The position numbers and the translations under genes are program-made. From positions 62,001-126,000 of the forward strand of contig NZ_JAKGBI010000002.1 in assembly GCF_021530565.1 (NCBI RefSeq): a stretch of DNA of 64,000 nucleotides, in the 5' to 3' direction. The stretch's first letter is position 1, and the number at the start of each line of letters is the position of its first letter. Source of the DNA: Pseudoalteromonas sp. SMS1 (lineage in GTDB: Bacteria; Pseudomonadota; Gammaproteobacteria; Enterobacterales; Alteromonadaceae). Shown here piece by piece: positions 1 to 9,994 of the stretch. The notes under the pieces were generated by a model that ran no database searches, had not been told where the DNA came from, and was given only the letters and a program-made list of their open reading frames with translations.

Positions 1-1605
1 TTCTGATAGCTTCGTGTGTAATGCGTCATCTTGATTTTGAGCTTCTATCACTAATGAGGGAACATCAGAGACCACTTGCGCCCGAACCTGCTTAACAATT
101 TGCTGCGGATTTTGACAGACAAAGTTACTGGCCAAATTTAACAGATCTTGAGGATAACGAAAGGTTTTATCTAACTGCATAACCGTAGATGGACCAAAAT
201 GCTGTGAGAAATGGGTGGTTAATGACAAATCGGCACCACTGAACCGATAGATGGACTGCCAATCATCTCCAACGGCAAATAAATGGCTCCGCCGATGCTG
301 TGCTAAAATAGCCCTCACCAGCTCAGCCCTGGCAGGCGAGATATCTTGGAATTCATCCACTAAAATATGCACCCAACTACTTTCAAACTTGCTGTTTTTA
401 ACATACTTAGTTGCACAACTGATCATGTCCTCGTAATCTATCGCCTGCTCATTATTAAGATACAACTGATATTCACTCAGAACCGGCCTAAATACCGCCA
501 AATAATGTTCAAACTCGGCTTCGACCTGTTGTAAGCTCCCCAAGCTACGCGATTGCTTAAACATGCCTATCAATTCGCTAAATTGTTTGACCAACCGAGA
601 CATATTGGGCGAAGAAAAATCAATATCAGCACTGTCTTTATCTGCTTTAAAGTTACGCTTTAGAAGATCTAATAAATTGCGATTAAACGTCCTGTCTTGG
701 CACAAAGACTGAAGCGTCTCGAGGATAAATTGGCGCCTTTGGCGTTCATCGTTGCTCAATTGAGACAGTTTAGGTGTCTTCCCTTCTACAACAGTCAAAA
801 TATGAATACCAAGACTATGAAAGGTCCTGCATTCAACTGATAGATTTGCCTGTCGCAACCTTGATTGCATTTCGTTGGCAGCCTCTTTGCCATAGGCCAA
901 CATCAATATTTGCGATGCTTCTGCAATTCCAGCGGCGCTCAAGTACCCTGCTTTTGCAATCATTACACTGGTCTTACCGGTCCCGGCTCCAGCCAGCAGC
1001 AACTGCCTTTCATCCACAACAACGCATGCACGTCGCTGTGCAACGGTAAGCGGTTGACCTGCAACACCGTCAAAAAAAGTTTCATAGTCGAGCAGCTGTT
1101 TCGCAATGAAGGCCTCACGAAAGTCTTCAATATCTTGAGGCTGCCACGTATGCACCTCTTCGAGGGTATAGCGAGATTGCGCTAAGTAAGCTTCCAGCCG
1201 TTGATCTAAAGGCCAAGTTAACCAATGGCCCGCCAGTTCCTGAGCCATACCCTTTGCCGTTTTTAATAAAGCATGAGATAAATAGCGCCGTTCTAACAGT
1301 GACTCTAACTTAGCGATACTGTTTCTGAGTTTGGTGATATGGGCATTGAGCCAAAGTTTTTGCAACTCAAATTGCGCGATCGCTCGATCGCCTTGCCTTA
1401 TACGCACCTTAATCCGGCCCTCTGGCATCCATATTTGCAATTTAGGTGTGATTTTACCCTCCAGGATACGAGGAGGCTGCAACTGCATTTGCCACGTATA
1501 TAGTTTCTTTCCATGTTTCCCCTCAATGACAATTCCCTTCGTCGAGATAGTCATTGCGGTTATCCCATCGGTGATCCTAGATAGGGTGTGAACTATAAAC
1601 TGCAT
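1..1605 (-). CDS. helD: DNA helicase IV (HelD-like), 5' part of gene
   Basis: A minus-strand frame opens with ATG at 1605 and stays open to base 1, giving 535 residues; the 3' end lies outside the window. It is a superfamily 1 (UvrD/Rep-like) ATP-dependent DNA helicase. I see Walker A GAGTGKTS at about residue 206, the Walker B box DEFQDI at about residue 417, followed by VGDDWQSIYRFSGAD. The roughly 190 residues before Walker A are a non-helicase N-terminal region, as in E. coli HelD (DNA helicase IV), which is about 680 residues long. The family acts in recombination and repair. The missing C-terminus should carry the remaining helicase motifs. The specific family is inferred from the N-terminal arrangement and DDWQSIYRFSG; a related UvrD-family helicase is the alternative. 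Confidence 0.85.
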   Translation of the reverse strand, partial: MQFIVHTLSRITDGITAMTISTKGIVIEGKHGKKLYTWQMQLQPPRILEGKITPKLQIWMPEGRIKVRIRQGDRAIAQFELQKLWLNAHITKLRNSIAKLESLLERRYLSHALLKTAKGMAQELAGHWLTWPLDQRLEAYLAQSRYTLEEVHTWQPQDIEDFREAFIAKQLLDYETFFDGVAGQPLTVAQRRACVVVDERQLLLAGAGTGKTSVMIAKAGYLSAAGIAEASQILMLAYGKEAANEMQSRLRQANLSVECRTFHSLGIHILTVVEGKTPKLSQLSNDERQRRQFILETLQSLCQDRTFNRNLLDLLKRNFKADKDSADIDFSSPNMSRLVKQFSELIGMFKQSRSLGSLQQVEAEFEHYLAVFRPVLSEYQLYLNNEQAIDYEDMISCATKYVKNSKFESSWVHILVDEFQDISPARAELVRAILAQHRRSHLFAVGDDWQSIYRFSGADLSLTTHFSQHFGPSTVMQLDKTFRYPQDLLNLASNFVCQNPQQIVKQVRAQVVSDVPSLVIEAQNQDDALHTKLSE

Positions 1606-1721
1606 GCAAATTTCATATTAATCTTGATGTTACGAAGAGTTTAGGGGAATCTTTGTCACCTGTCATGCGCTATCCAGAGAGTTCTTTAATTTATCTCTCC
1701 GATCGCGAAAATTCTGACCAC

Positions 1722-1746
1722 AAAAAAGGCCGGTAATCACCGGCCT
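1722..1746 (-). terminator. Intrinsic terminator of the TonB-dependent receptor gene
   Basis: An 8-bp perfect GC-rich stem (AGGCCGGT/ACCGGCCT, loop of 4) is followed on the minus strand by a run of six T. It begins 10 bases past the receptor stop codon and separates that gene from helD. Confidence 0.9.
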
Positions 1747-1756
1747 ATTTAGCGAC

Positions 1757-3943
1757 TTAGTCTAACCAGAAGTCTTTTCTGAACTTAATACCAAACTCGC
1801 TTCTGTCGTTACTGCGCATGACACCAACGAAACCAGATTGCTGCAAACGGCCCACATCATAAACTTCGTTAAAGATATTTTCGCCATATAGCGTAACTTC
1901 TGTATCACCTTCACTGTTTGTGTATGAGATGTTGAACCCAAACAGCTCACGAGATTCAATGAACTCGTTAGGGTTATTCACTGATTGACCTTGCATGTCA
2001 GAGCGGTACGAGTAACTTGCATTGACAGCAACTGTCGCGCCAGACGCCATATCAATAAAGTAAGATGGTGCAACCATAACAGTCCAACGAGGTGTTAATG
2101 CAGGCGCATTTCCTACTGTAATACCTTGTACGCCTTCATCAACATGAGTAATTTCTGAGTCTAAGTAACCCACTGAGCTACGGATACTGAAATCATCCGT
2201 GACCGCAACAGTCGTTTCCAGTTCAATACCTTGTGCTCGAGACTCACCGGCGTTTTCGATGTAAGTATTAAAACCATTTGAAGGATCGTTAAATGGTAAT
2301 GCTAAGTCGGTGTAGTCTGTGACAAACAATGCCAACATCATGGACACTCTGTCATGTACCTGACCTTTGAAACCGACTTCGTAATTTAATGCTTTGGTTT
2401 CATCAAACGAAACAAATGCGTCCGCACCACCGAAAGGACGAGGTGGGAAACCACCACTTTGATACCCTTTTTGGATTTGTGCATAGACGTTCATATCAGC
2501 GTTTAATTGGTATGCAGCGTTGACATCCCAAGTCACCTCATCAAATTCTGCCTTAGCGCCCTTTGTAAAGTACCCAAAATCAGCGAATGCATCTTTCTTA
2601 TCTTCTGAGTAACGTAAACCACCACCCAAACTTAGCTTTTCAGTAATATCAAAGCTCGCGTTAAAATAGGCCGCATATGAATCCGTTTCTTGGTCGATAC
2701 GAAATCTACCAGTGTTCTCAGGCGTGCTGAATGGACTGAAGACATAAGGTTTAGATTCGGTGAATCCATCTTCATTGAAGTAGTAAAGACCTGATACAAA
2801 GTCCCAAGAGTCAAATGTACCATTTAACTGGAATTCTACAGATACCTGATCTGCCCCACCTTCTTCTGGGAATTCAGATAAATGCAAAGGTGAAGCATCG
2901 TCATCTAGTCCACCAGTGTAATCTGAACCACGCTTGCTGGTGATGAATTTAGCGGTATAAGTATCATTAATCTGCCAATCAGCGATGATTGATGCACCCC
3001 ACCCAGAATAATCAGTGCTCTCAATGCCTGCTACCGTCGTACCTAGATCATCAGGATTTTTAGGTAGTAAGCTTTCATTTAACAGAGGAAAGTCACCATT
3101 ATTTGGGTCATTTGGATCTAAACCACCTGTTAACTCAATCGTATAAGGAGATTGTCCTGACTCATTATCCACGGCATCAACGGCAACATTCAGACTGAAA
3201 TCGCTGTTTGGCTGCCATTTAATCGCAAAGCGGCCACTCATTTCTTGCTCTTCACCGATTTCTTTTTCTGGTGCTTCAAGATTGATCGCATGCCCTACCC
3301 CCTCACGCTCCTTATAAGAAGCGTTCGCTGTAAAGCTCCATTCATCGCTAATTGTTTGGTTAGTGTAAATATCAGCCCCAACTCGGCCACGAGAGCCTAC
3401 TTTTGACTCAACGCGAACAATATCTTCGGCGCCAGGCTTTTTGGTAATGATATTGACTGCACCACCTAACGTATTACGGCCGTATAGCGTCCCTTGTGGC
3501 CCACGTAACACCTCAACACGTTCAATGTTTGGCAAGGATAAATTAGAGCCCATTTGGCGCCCAAGGTATACGCCATCAACATATACACCCACACCAGGGT
3601 CAGTCGTAATAATATGATCTTGTAAGCCAATACCACGAATGAACACCGAGGCATGCGCTGCATTACCCACGCCATATCGAGTAATATTTAAGTTTGGAAC
3701 AAATTTACCTATGTCATCTAAGTTGCTCATGTTGCCTTTTTCAATGGCATCAGCACCAATAGATGTGATCGCTGTTGGTGTTTCGAACAGACTCTCAGTA
3801 CGTTTACGAGCCGTCACTTCGATTTTTTCAAAAGTGTTCTTTTTTGCTTGTGCTTCATCAGCTGCAAAGGAAGGGAAGCTTACTGCCGACAAAATAGCAG
3901 CACTTAGTGCAGATAGACCAACGCGTGGTAAAACTGTTCTCAT
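1757..3943 (-). CDS. TonB-dependent outer-membrane receptor
   Basis: A 728-residue outer-membrane beta-barrel receptor, which would take up a substrate using TonB-ExbBD energy. It has a signal peptide (about residues 1-27, ending SFAA), a TonB-box-like stretch (FEKIEVTARK, about 38-47), a plug domain with the family signatures VEVLRGPQGTLYGRNTLGGA and VNIITKKPG, and a long barrel ending in the aromatic-rich FGIKFRKDFWLD. The plug motif TTDPGVGVYVDGVYLGR is frequent in marine TonB receptors of unassigned substrate. The start is supported by GGAG eight bases upstream. It is monocistronic, with its own terminator and a structured leader (see 3944-4067). The substrate cannot be told from sequence; no transporter or enzyme partner is adjacent. 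Confidence 0.93.
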   Translation of the reverse strand: MRTVLPRVGLSALSAAILSAVSFPSFAADEAQAKKNTFEKIEVTARKRTESLFETPTAITSIGADAIEKGNMSNLDDIGKFVPNLNITRYGVGNAAHASVFIRGIGLQDHIITTDPGVGVYVDGVYLGRQMGSNLSLPNIERVEVLRGPQGTLYGRNTLGGAVNIITKKPGAEDIVRVESKVGSRGRVGADIYTNQTISDEWSFTANASYKEREGVGHAINLEAPEKEIGEEQEMSGRFAIKWQPNSDFSLNVAVDAVDNESGQSPYTIELTGGLDPNDPNNGDFPLLNESLLPKNPDDLGTTVAGIESTDYSGWGASIIADWQINDTYTAKFITSKRGSDYTGGLDDDASPLHLSEFPEEGGADQVSVEFQLNGTFDSWDFVSGLYYFNEDGFTESKPYVFSPFSTPENTGRFRIDQETDSYAAYFNASFDITEKLSLGGGLRYSEDKKDAFADFGYFTKGAKAEFDEVTWDVNAAYQLNADMNVYAQIQKGYQSGGFPPRPFGGADAFVSFDETKALNYEVGFKGQVHDRVSMMLALFVTDYTDLALPFNDPSNGFNTYIENAGESRAQGIELETTVAVTDDFSIRSSVGYLDSEITHVDEGVQGITVGNAPALTPRWTVMVAPSYFIDMASGATVAVNASYSYRSDMQGQSVNNPNEFIESRELFGFNISYTNSEGDTEVTLYGENIFNEVYDVGRLQQSGFVGVMRSNDRSEFGIKFRKDFWLD

Positions 3944-3973
3944 ATTTTCTCCAAAGGAATCGCCGTGTGTAAA

Positions 3974-4044
3974 TTCAACCTGAGGAAGGTTGAAACTTAT
4001 GCCTTGCTAAAACAGGCATAAAAAAAGATGCGCATTACGCATCT
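3974..4044 (-). promoter_or_regulatory. Structured 5' leader with three hairpins, the first terminator-like
   Basis: In transcript order the receptor leader holds three hairpins. The first (4026-4044) has a 7-bp stem, AGATGCG/CGCATCT, followed by a run of T at 4020-4026, a textbook intrinsic terminator in sense orientation. The second (3997-4021) has an 8-bp stem, TTATGCCT/AGGCATAA. The third (3974-3994) has an 8-bp stem, TTCAACCT/AGGTTGAA, and ends about 20 bases before the Shine-Dalgarno. The layout suggests premature termination or attenuation, or a short RNA ending at 4020. No known riboswitch class was recognised. That the hairpins exist is seen directly; their function is inferred. Confidence 0.6.
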
Positions 4045-4061
4045 CTTTCCTCTGGAAGGCC

Positions 4062-4067
4062 ATTATA
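4062..4067 (-). promoter_or_regulatory. Probable -10 box of the receptor leader
   Basis: A perfect TATAAT on the minus strand, about 18 bases upstream of the first leader hairpin. A weak -35 (TTTCAA) lies 17 bases further upstream. Transcription would start near 4055, giving a leader of about 112 nucleotides. Confidence 0.5.
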
Positions 4068-4320
4068 GATATTTCGCATATGAATTGAAATAAAAATTTC
4101 ATAAATATTTTCATACACAAATTTATTACTCAATTAATACCTAAAGAACACATTAAAATCACAAAATACTCCCTGAACAGAGATAAAAAACCAAAATCCT
4201 TGGCTATTTAGATAATCTAGCGCATTGTGAAAGTAAACAAAAATATACTGCTTTAGCAGCGGTTGGCTCAGTCAAAGAAGAGGCTATCAAGATGAGTAAT
4301 CATATCCCTTATTGGGAAAT
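4068..4320. other. Gene-free AT-rich stretch
   Basis: Between the receptor promoter and the terminator of the tRNA-secG block I see no gene with a start codon and ribosome-binding site. A plus-strand frame without an early start codon is open from about 4184 to 4380, but it runs through the terminator and into the tRNA, so it is not called. Confidence 0.4.
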
Positions 4321-4352
4321 AAAAAACCCGATGAATTTTAAAATTCATCGGG
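4321..4352 (-). terminator. Intrinsic terminator after tRNA-Leu
   Basis: A 26-base perfect inverted repeat (CCCGATGAATTTT and its complement, 4327-4352) is followed on the minus strand by six T. It lies 10 bases past the tRNA 3' end and probably ends the secG-tRNA transcript. Confidence 0.9.
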
Positions 4353-4362
4353 CTTTCTTATT

Positions 4363-4448
4363 TGGTGCGAATGGGGGGACTTGAACCCCCACGAGCATAG
4401 CTCACCACCCCCTCAAGATGGCGTGTCTACCAATTCCACCACATTCGC
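4363..4448 (-). tRNA. leuU: tRNA-Leu (anticodon GAG)
   Basis: An 86-base class II tRNA with encoded CCA. The acceptor GCGAATG pairs with CATTCGC, the anticodon loop is CTTGAGG (anticodon GAG at 4412-4414), there is a long variable arm as expected for leucine, and the T loop is GGTTCAAGT. Its place directly after secG matches leuU of E. coli. It would read CUC and CUU codons. Confidence 0.97.
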
Positions 4449-4455
4449 AAATTTG

Positions 4456-4794
4456 TTAGTTTGGTACGTCAGAATTCTCTTCTGTAGCAGGCACATCAGT
4501 TCCAGCTGGTACTGTCGTCGCCGCTGGCGCTTCTAGATTTTCCCACTGATCTGTTTGTTTAATTTGACCCGCTGTTAGGTTACCTAACGCAATACTTAGC
4601 ACGAAAAATACCGTTGCTAGTACTGTTGTAGTTTTAGTCATAAAGTTGCCAGCACCTGATGAACCGAAAACCGTTGCAGACGCACCTGCACCGAAAGACG
4701 ATCCCATATCGGCACCTTTACCTTGTTGGATTAGGATCATACCGATCAATGCTAATGCAACAACTAAATAGACAACCAAAAGAATCTCGTACAT
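4456..4794 (-). CDS. secG: Protein-export membrane protein SecG
   Basis: A 112-residue subunit of the SecYEG translocon, which assists preprotein translocation across the inner membrane. There are two membrane segments (about 3-21 and 52-72) around the conserved cytoplasmic loop QQGKGADMGSSFGAG, the SecG hallmark. The C-terminal tail is acidic and rich in Pro and Thr, variable in the family. It follows tpiA by four bases and precedes tRNA-Leu, so these are probably co-transcribed. Confidence 0.97.
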   Translation of the reverse strand: MYEILLVVYLVVALALIGMILIQQGKGADMGSSFGAGASATVFGSSGAGNFMTKTTTVLATVFFVLSIALGNLTAGQIKQTDQWENLEAPAATTVPAGTDVPATEENSDVPN

Positions 4795-4798
4795 TTAC

Positions 4799-5542
4799 TT
4801 ATCCTTTTGCACTCTCACAGATAATCTTAAAGGCTTCTGGCTTTAGGCTTGCTCCGCCGATTAAACCACCATCTATATCTGCTTGTGCGAACAATAATTC
4901 ACTATTACTTTCATTCACGCTGCCACCATACAAGATTTGCAGCGATTCAGAGATTTGAACATCGTAACTTGAAACCAAATCTCTTATAAACTTGTGTACT
5001 GCTTGTGCTTGCTCAGGAGAGGCTGTTTTACCAGTTCCTATAGCCCAAACAGGCTCGTATGCTATCACAGACTCACTAAGTGATGCTACACCTAATTTGT
5101 CGATTACAGCTTTTAATTGAGCTGAAACAACATTCTCAGTTTGACCATGCTCTCGTTCTGATTCTGTTTCGCCTACACATAAGATAGGGATCAACTTATC
5201 AAGTTGGGCTTGCTCAAACTTACCGGCGACATCTTCATTAGACTCACCATAAATACTTCTTCTTTCAGAGTGACCTACAAGTGTATAAGTCGCGCCTAAT
5301 GCCTTTACTAGTGAAGCCTGAACTTCTCCAGTATACGCGCCAAGCGGATGCTCTGAAACAGTCTGCACACCAGCGGTTACGCCAGAAGCAACCACGTTGC
5401 TTAAAAGTGCAGTCGGCGGAATAACAACTACTTCAACATCGTTATTGTCGATGTGATTAACTGCCTTGGCAATATTCTGAACTAGCTCTAATGAACCGTT
5501 CATTTTCCAGTTGCCAGCGACCATTGGCTTTCTACTAAACAT
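4799..5542 (-). CDS. tpiA: Triosephosphate isomerase
   Basis: A 247-residue cytoplasmic glycolytic enzyme that interconverts dihydroxyacetone phosphate and glyceraldehyde 3-phosphate. Visible active-site elements are N11 and K13 in GNWKMNG, H91 in VGHSERR, E163 in AYEPVWAIGTGK and the phosphate-binding LYGGSV near residue 213. The length is normal for the family. It lies between glmM (79-base gap) and secG (4-base gap). E. coli lacks tpiA at this site, although the glmM-secG pairing is otherwise the same. Confidence 0.98.
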   Translation of the reverse strand: MFSRKPMVAGNWKMNGSLELVQNIAKAVNHIDNNDVEVVVIPPTALLSNVVASGVTAGVQTVSEHPLGAYTGEVQASLVKALGATYTLVGHSERRSIYGESNEDVAGKFEQAQLDKLIPILCVGETESEREHGQTENVVSAQLKAVIDKLGVASLSESVIAYEPVWAIGTGKTASPEQAQAVHKFIRDLVSSYDVQISESLQILYGGSVNESNSELLFAQADIDGGLIGGASLKPEAFKIICESAKG

Positions 5543-5621
5543 TCGATACTCCGCGTTAGAAAGCGGACGAGATACTAACGTCCCTCGTCCAAAGTTACAA
5601 GAAAAAATTTAATTTTTTGGT

Positions 5622-6962
5622 TTAATTGCTCACTGATTCAACAACTTCAGCAATTTTTTGCGAAAAATCCATGACCTGCTTTTCTTGTTCCGCCTCTACC
5701 ATGACGCGCACAACAGGTTCGGTGCCAGATTTACGTAATAATACGCGACCTTTGCCATCCAGTTCTTCTTCAACTTGTTTGACCATCGCCTGAACAGATT
5801 CATGCGCAACCGGATCAGTGCCTTTCGCGTATCGAACATTGATCATATTCATTGGGTACTTGGTAAAACCTGCCCCAAGATCTTTCAGTGTTTTATTTTG
5901 AGCAACCATCGCAGCTAAAACCTGTAGACTAGAGATGATGCCATCACCCGTTGCGATCAGGTCTAGGTTCAGTACATGGCCAGAGCTTTCTCCACCAATA
6001 TTCCAACCCTCTTGAGTTAATAGCTCGAGTACGTAGCGGTCACCCACTTTACTTCTTAGAAATGGAATGTCTTGCGCTTTGAGTGCGTTCTCTAAACCCA
6101 TATTCGACATAACGGTACCGACGACACCACCTTTCAAAGAACCATTAAATTTCGCTTGTAATGCGGCGATGTATACGATGTCATCTCCATCGAACACACG
6201 TCCATTGTGGTCAACCATCATCACACGGTCACCATCGCCATCGTAGGCAATGCCCACATCTGCTTTGTGTTCAAGCACCTGGCGCTTTAATGCATCGACA
6301 TGTGTTGCACCACACGCTGCGTTAATGTTCATACCGTCAGGTTCACACGCTGTTGCAATAACTTCTGCACCAAGTTCCTGCATAACTGAAGGTGCGATGT
6401 GATACGTCGCCCCGTTTGCGCAATCAAGTACAATTTTAATTCCCTCTAAAGAAAGGTCTTTAGGGAATTGACTCTTACAAAACTCAATATAGCGACCACT
6501 CGCACTGTCTAACCTGCGCGCTTTACCCAAATGCTCAGACGGCACACAGGTCATTGGTTCATCGAGCATAGCCTCGATTTCCAACTCAACACTGTCCGCC
6601 AACTTTTTACCATTACCAGCAAAGAATTTAATGCCGTTATCATGATAAGGGTTGTGTGATGCACTGATCACAATTCCAGCTTCAGCTCTGAATGTTTGAG
6701 TAAGGTATGCAACTGCAGGGGTTGGCATTGGGCCAAGTAAAACGACGTCAATGCCCGCTGCAATTAAACCAGCCTCGAGAGACGTTTCAAGCAGGTACCC
6801 TGAAATACGGGTATCCTTGCCGATAATCACTTTTTTGGTGCCAGATTTAGATAAGACTTTACCAGCCGCCCAACCTAACTTTAAGGCAAATTCAGGCGTA
6901 ATAGGAAACTCTCCCACGAGTCCTCTCACACCATCTGTTCCAAAATACTTTCTTGTTGTCAT
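5622..6962 (-). CDS. glmM: Phosphoglucosamine mutase
   Basis: A 446-residue enzyme that converts glucosamine 6-phosphate to glucosamine 1-phosphate, the step before GlmU in making UDP-GlcNAc for peptidoglycan and LPS. The phosphorylated serine is S102 in [15 protein letters not shown], the magnesium loop is DGDGDR (about 242-247), and the C-terminal phosphate-binding [14 protein letters not shown] is intact. Its first codon overlaps the folP stop by four bases, suggesting translational coupling, as in E. coli folP-glmM. Confidence 0.98.
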   Translation of the reverse strand: MTTRKYFGTDGVRGLVGEFPITPEFALKLGWAAGKVLSKSGTKKVIIGKDTRISGYLLETSLEAGLIAAGIDVVLLGPMPTPAVAYLTQTFRAEAGIVISASHNPYHDNGIKFFAGNGKKLADSVELEIEAMLDEPMTCVPSEHLGKARRLDSASGRYIEFCKSQFPKDLSLEGIKIVLDCANGATYHIAPSVMQELGAEVIATACEPDGMNINAACGATHVDALKRQVLEHKADVGIAYDGDGDRVMMVDHNGRVFDGDDIVYIAALQAKFNGSLKGGVVGTVMSNMGLENALKAQDIPFLRSKVGDRYVLELLTQEGWNIGGESSGHVLNLDLIATGDGIISSLQVLAAMVAQNKTLKDLGAGFTKYPMNMINVRYAKGTDPVAHESVQAMVKQVEEELDGKGRVLLRKSGTEPVVRVMVEAEQEKQVMDFSQKIAEVVESVSN

Positions 6963-7804
6963 TTAGTTACTCCATGGTTTGCTGCAGACCAAACCTGCAA
7001 CACATCATTGGTTTCTCTTACATCATGAACGCGTATGATATGCGCACCTTTTTGCGCGCATAACAGCGCACCGGCTAAGCTTGCTGCCAAACGTTCACTT
7101 GTATCCCGATTTAATAAGTTTCCAAACATCGATTTACGTGACAACCCTGCGAGCAAAGGCAGGTCTAGTTCACTAAATTGATTAAATTTTCCGAGCAATT
7201 CAAAGTTGTGGGGTAGTGACTTACCAAAACCAAAACCCGGATCTAGGATAAGTCGAGAACGATTAATACCAGCACTGTGACATGCTTTAATTCTCGCCTC
7301 AAAAAACGTTTTTATATCATTTATTAAATGATCATACTGAGGGTCTAGCTGCATAGTCCTGGGTTGACCTTGCATATGCATTAAACATACAGGCACATCT
7401 GGAAACTGTGCCGCGACATCCAAACATCCATCTTCTTGTAGCGCCCGAACATCATTAATGATGTCAGCACCCGCTAAGATAGCTTGTTTCATTACCTCAG
7501 ACTTACTTGTATCTATTGATATAACACAGTCAGATTTGGCTCTAATTGCCTCTATAAGGGGGACTACCCTATCAAGCTCTTCTGTAAGAGAAACATCTGC
7601 TGCGCCAGGACGCGTAGATTCACCACCGATGTCAAGTATACTCGCACCTTGCTCCAAAAGCGTTAAAGCCTGATTGACAGCGCTATCATTTTTATAGAAC
7701 TTACCACCATCAGAAAATGAATCTGGAGTTGCATTAACGATACCCATGACTTGTGGGCTTTGGAGATCAAGAATTCGACCTCGAGGTAAAGAGAGTTGAA
7801 ACAT
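6959..7804 (-). CDS. folP: Dihydropteroate synthase
   Basis: A 281-residue folate-pathway enzyme joining p-aminobenzoate to the pterin diphosphate; it is the sulfonamide target. Signatures are [15 protein letters not shown] (about 20-34), [11 protein letters not shown] (about 59-69), the IDTSKSEV and DIINDV segments, and DPGFGFGKS for substrate binding. It lies 185 bases after ftsH, but the ftsH terminator falls in between, so folP-glmM probably has its own promoter near 7820-7920. Confidence 0.98.
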   Translation of the reverse strand: MFQLSLPRGRILDLQSPQVMGIVNATPDSFSDGGKFYKNDSAVNQALTLLEQGASILDIGGESTRPGAADVSLTEELDRVVPLIEAIRAKSDCVISIDTSKSEVMKQAILAGADIINDVRALQEDGCLDVAAQFPDVPVCLMHMQGQPRTMQLDPQYDHLINDIKTFFEARIKACHSAGINRSRLILDPGFGFGKSLPHNFELLGKFNQFSELDLPLLAGLSRKSMFGNLLNRDTSERLAASLAGALLCAQKGAHIIRVHDVRETNDVLQVWSAANHGVTK

Positions 7805-7926
7805 AATTCGCCTTCCTGTTAATTGTATCTAAGCATAATTTAAATACCCCTACCAGTTTATTGACCAAAATCACTCACATAGAGTGCATATTAAGTGGTT
7901 ATAGATACAAAGTATGATAAAAGATA

Positions 7927-7960
7927 CAAAAAGGCCTCGAAGGTTTACCTTTCGAGGCCT
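7927..7960 (-). terminator. Intrinsic terminator of ftsH
   Basis: A 10-bp perfect stem (AGGCCTCGAA/TTCGAGGCCT) followed on the minus strand by five T, 30 bases past the ftsH stop. It partly insulates folP-glmM from ftsH transcription. Confidence 0.88.
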
Positions 7961-7989
7961 ATATTCCTGCGTAGACATTTTACCTTTTA

Positions 7990-9927
7990 TTAAGGCTTGT
8001 CATCAACCTCTGTGTTGCTTGGTGGCGGCACATCCGAGCTGTTTTCGTCGCTCGCAGTCACCGATGCTCCACCATTTAAACCATTGTCTTTGTCAGACTT
8101 ACGGTCATGAGCATCTCTTGGTGGACGCACTTCTTTGCGCTCCATAAGGTCATCAATTTGTCCTGCATCAATCGTTTCATATTTCATTAATGCATCTTTC
8201 ATCGCGTGAAGAATATCCATATTATCTTTCAAAATTTGTTCAGCGCGATCATAGTTACGCGTTACAAATGACTTGATTTCTTCATCAATGAGTTTCGCTG
8301 TTTCTCCTGAAACACCAGACATTCTAGAGCCGCTGCCACCCATGTACATTTCACCTTGCTCTTCCATGTACATTTGTGGACCAAGCACTGGACTTAAGCC
8401 CCACTGCGTTACCATCTTACGTGCTATGTCAGTCGCTCGCTCAATGTCATTACTTGCGCCTGTCGTGACTTTTTCATCACCGTAAATAATGGCTTCCGCA
8501 ATTCGACCACCATATAAGCTTGATAGCATAGATTCCAAGTGCTCTTTTGAGTGACTTACACGGTCTTGCTCTGGTAAGTACATTGTTACACCCAGCGCTC
8601 TACCTCGCGGAATGATTGACACCTTATACACTGGATCATGCTCTGGTACCAAACGGCCCACAATCGCGTGCCCAGCTTCGTGATAAGCAGTCATCTCTTT
8701 TTCTTTCTCAGACATAACCATTGATTTGCGTTCTGCGCCCATCATGATTTTGTCTTTTGCGGCATCAAACTCTGCCATGCTTACTTTACGCTTGTTACCA
8801 CGGGCAGCAAATAGGGCAGCTTCGTTTACCAAGTTAGCTAAGTCTGCACCAGAAAACCCAGGCGTACCACGCGCAATTAGTGACGCTTCGACGTTCGAAT
8901 CTAGCGGTACCTTGCGCATGTGAACATTCAGAATTTGCTCTCGACCTCGGACATCAGGTAATCCAACAACCACTTGACGATCAAAACGACCAGGTCTCAA
9001 TAGCGCAGGGTCTAATACGTCAGGGCGGTTTGTTGCCGCGATAACGATAATCCCCTCGTTGCCTTCGAAACCGTCCATTTCTACTAGCATCTGGTTAAGC
9101 GTTTGCTCACGTTCATCATGACCGCCACCCATGCCAGCGCCACGTTTCCGACCAACGGCATCAATTTCGTCGATGAAGATAATGCACGGTGCTGCTTTTT
9201 TAGCTTGTTCGAACATGTCTCTTACACGAGAAGCACCTACACCCACAAACATCTCAACAAAATCAGAACCTGAAATCGTAAAGAATGGAACTTTTGCTTC
9301 ACCCGCAACAGCCTTCGCAAGTAAAGTTTTACCTGTACCAGGAGGGCCCACCATTAACACACCTTTAGGAATGTTGCCGCCTAATTTTTGGAATTTTGAT
9401 GGGTCTCTAAGGAAATCAACAAGTTCAGTTACATCTTCTTTTGCTTCATCACAGCCTGCAACATCTGCAAAAGTTGTTTTAACTTGATCTTCGCTCATTA
9501 GGCGCGCTTTGCTCTTACCAAACGACATCGCACCTTTACCGCCACCGCCTTGCATTTGACGCATGAAGAATATCCAAACACCAATAAGCAGTAGCATTGG
9601 GAACCAAGAGATGAAAACGTTCGCTAAAAATGATTGTTCTTCAGGTGCAACACCTTTCACGTTAACGTCATTTTTGAGTAAATCGTTTATGAGATCTTCA
9701 TCATACAACGGCATGATTGTTTGAAAACGCTCTCCATTGTTCTTAATCCCTGAAATAGTACCAGCCGCGCGGTCAATATTTGCTTCTCTGACCACGCCAC
9801 TACGGACTTCTTTTACAAACTGTGTGTAACTTGTTTGACGATCAGATTGCTCGCCACCATTGAAACTCTGAAACACTGTCATAAGCACTACTGCTATAAC
9901 AAGCCAGAGAATTAAGTTCTTCGCCAT
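7990..9927 (-). CDS. ftsH: ATP-dependent zinc metalloprotease FtsH
   Basis: A 645-residue hexameric inner-membrane AAA+ protease that degrades membrane and short-lived regulatory proteins. There are two N-terminal membrane segments flanking a periplasmic domain (about 5-22 and 103-123), Walker A GPPGTGKT, Walker [12 protein letters not shown], the second region of homology ([21 protein letters not shown]) and the zinc motif HEAGH. I chose ATG 9927 (MAKNLILW, matching the E. coli N-terminus) over an in-frame TTG at 9936. It follows rlmE by 67 bases, the conserved rlmE-ftsH order. The C-terminal tail is hydrophilic and rich in Asp and Pro. Confidence 0.97.
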   Translation of the reverse strand: MAKNLILWLVIAVVLMTVFQSFNGGEQSDRQTSYTQFVKEVRSGVVREANIDRAAGTISGIKNNGERFQTIMPLYDEDLINDLLKNDVNVKGVAPEEQSFLANVFISWFPMLLLIGVWIFFMRQMQGGGGKGAMSFGKSKARLMSEDQVKTTFADVAGCDEAKEDVTELVDFLRDPSKFQKLGGNIPKGVLMVGPPGTGKTLLAKAVAGEAKVPFFTISGSDFVEMFVGVGASRVRDMFEQAKKAAPCIIFIDEIDAVGRKRGAGMGGGHDEREQTLNQMLVEMDGFEGNEGIIVIAATNRPDVLDPALLRPGRFDRQVVVGLPDVRGREQILNVHMRKVPLDSNVEASLIARGTPGFSGADLANLVNEAALFAARGNKRKVSMAEFDAAKDKIMMGAERKSMVMSEKEKEMTAYHEAGHAIVGRLVPEHDPVYKVSIIPRGRALGVTMYLPEQDRVSHSKEHLESMLSSLYGGRIAEAIIYGDEKVTTGASNDIERATDIARKMVTQWGLSPVLGPQMYMEEQGEMYMGGSGSRMSGVSGETAKLIDEEIKSFVTRNYDRAEQILKDNMDILHAMKDALMKYETIDAGQIDDLMERKEVRPPRDAHDRKSDKDNGLNGGASVTASDENSSDVPPPSNTEVDDKP

Positions 9928-9994
9928 ATCGCTCAAGGGGTTAACCTCTTGTATCCAATTTATTTAAAATCATCTTAAATGCACCTCAACTGTA

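Noticed and set aside
774..1185. Plus-strand open frames inside the helD region
   Set aside because: They are shadows of the helicase frame on the minus strand, which has intact Walker motifs.
4184..4380. Plus-strand open frame of about 65 codons with protein-like text ending near tRNA-Leu
   Set aside because: No early start codon or ribosome-binding site, and the frame runs through the terminator and into the tRNA gene, so chance is the simpler reading.
4363..4448. tRNA-Leu considered as an integration site for a genomic island
   Set aside because: No integrase gene, direct repeat or foreign gene block is seen on either side.
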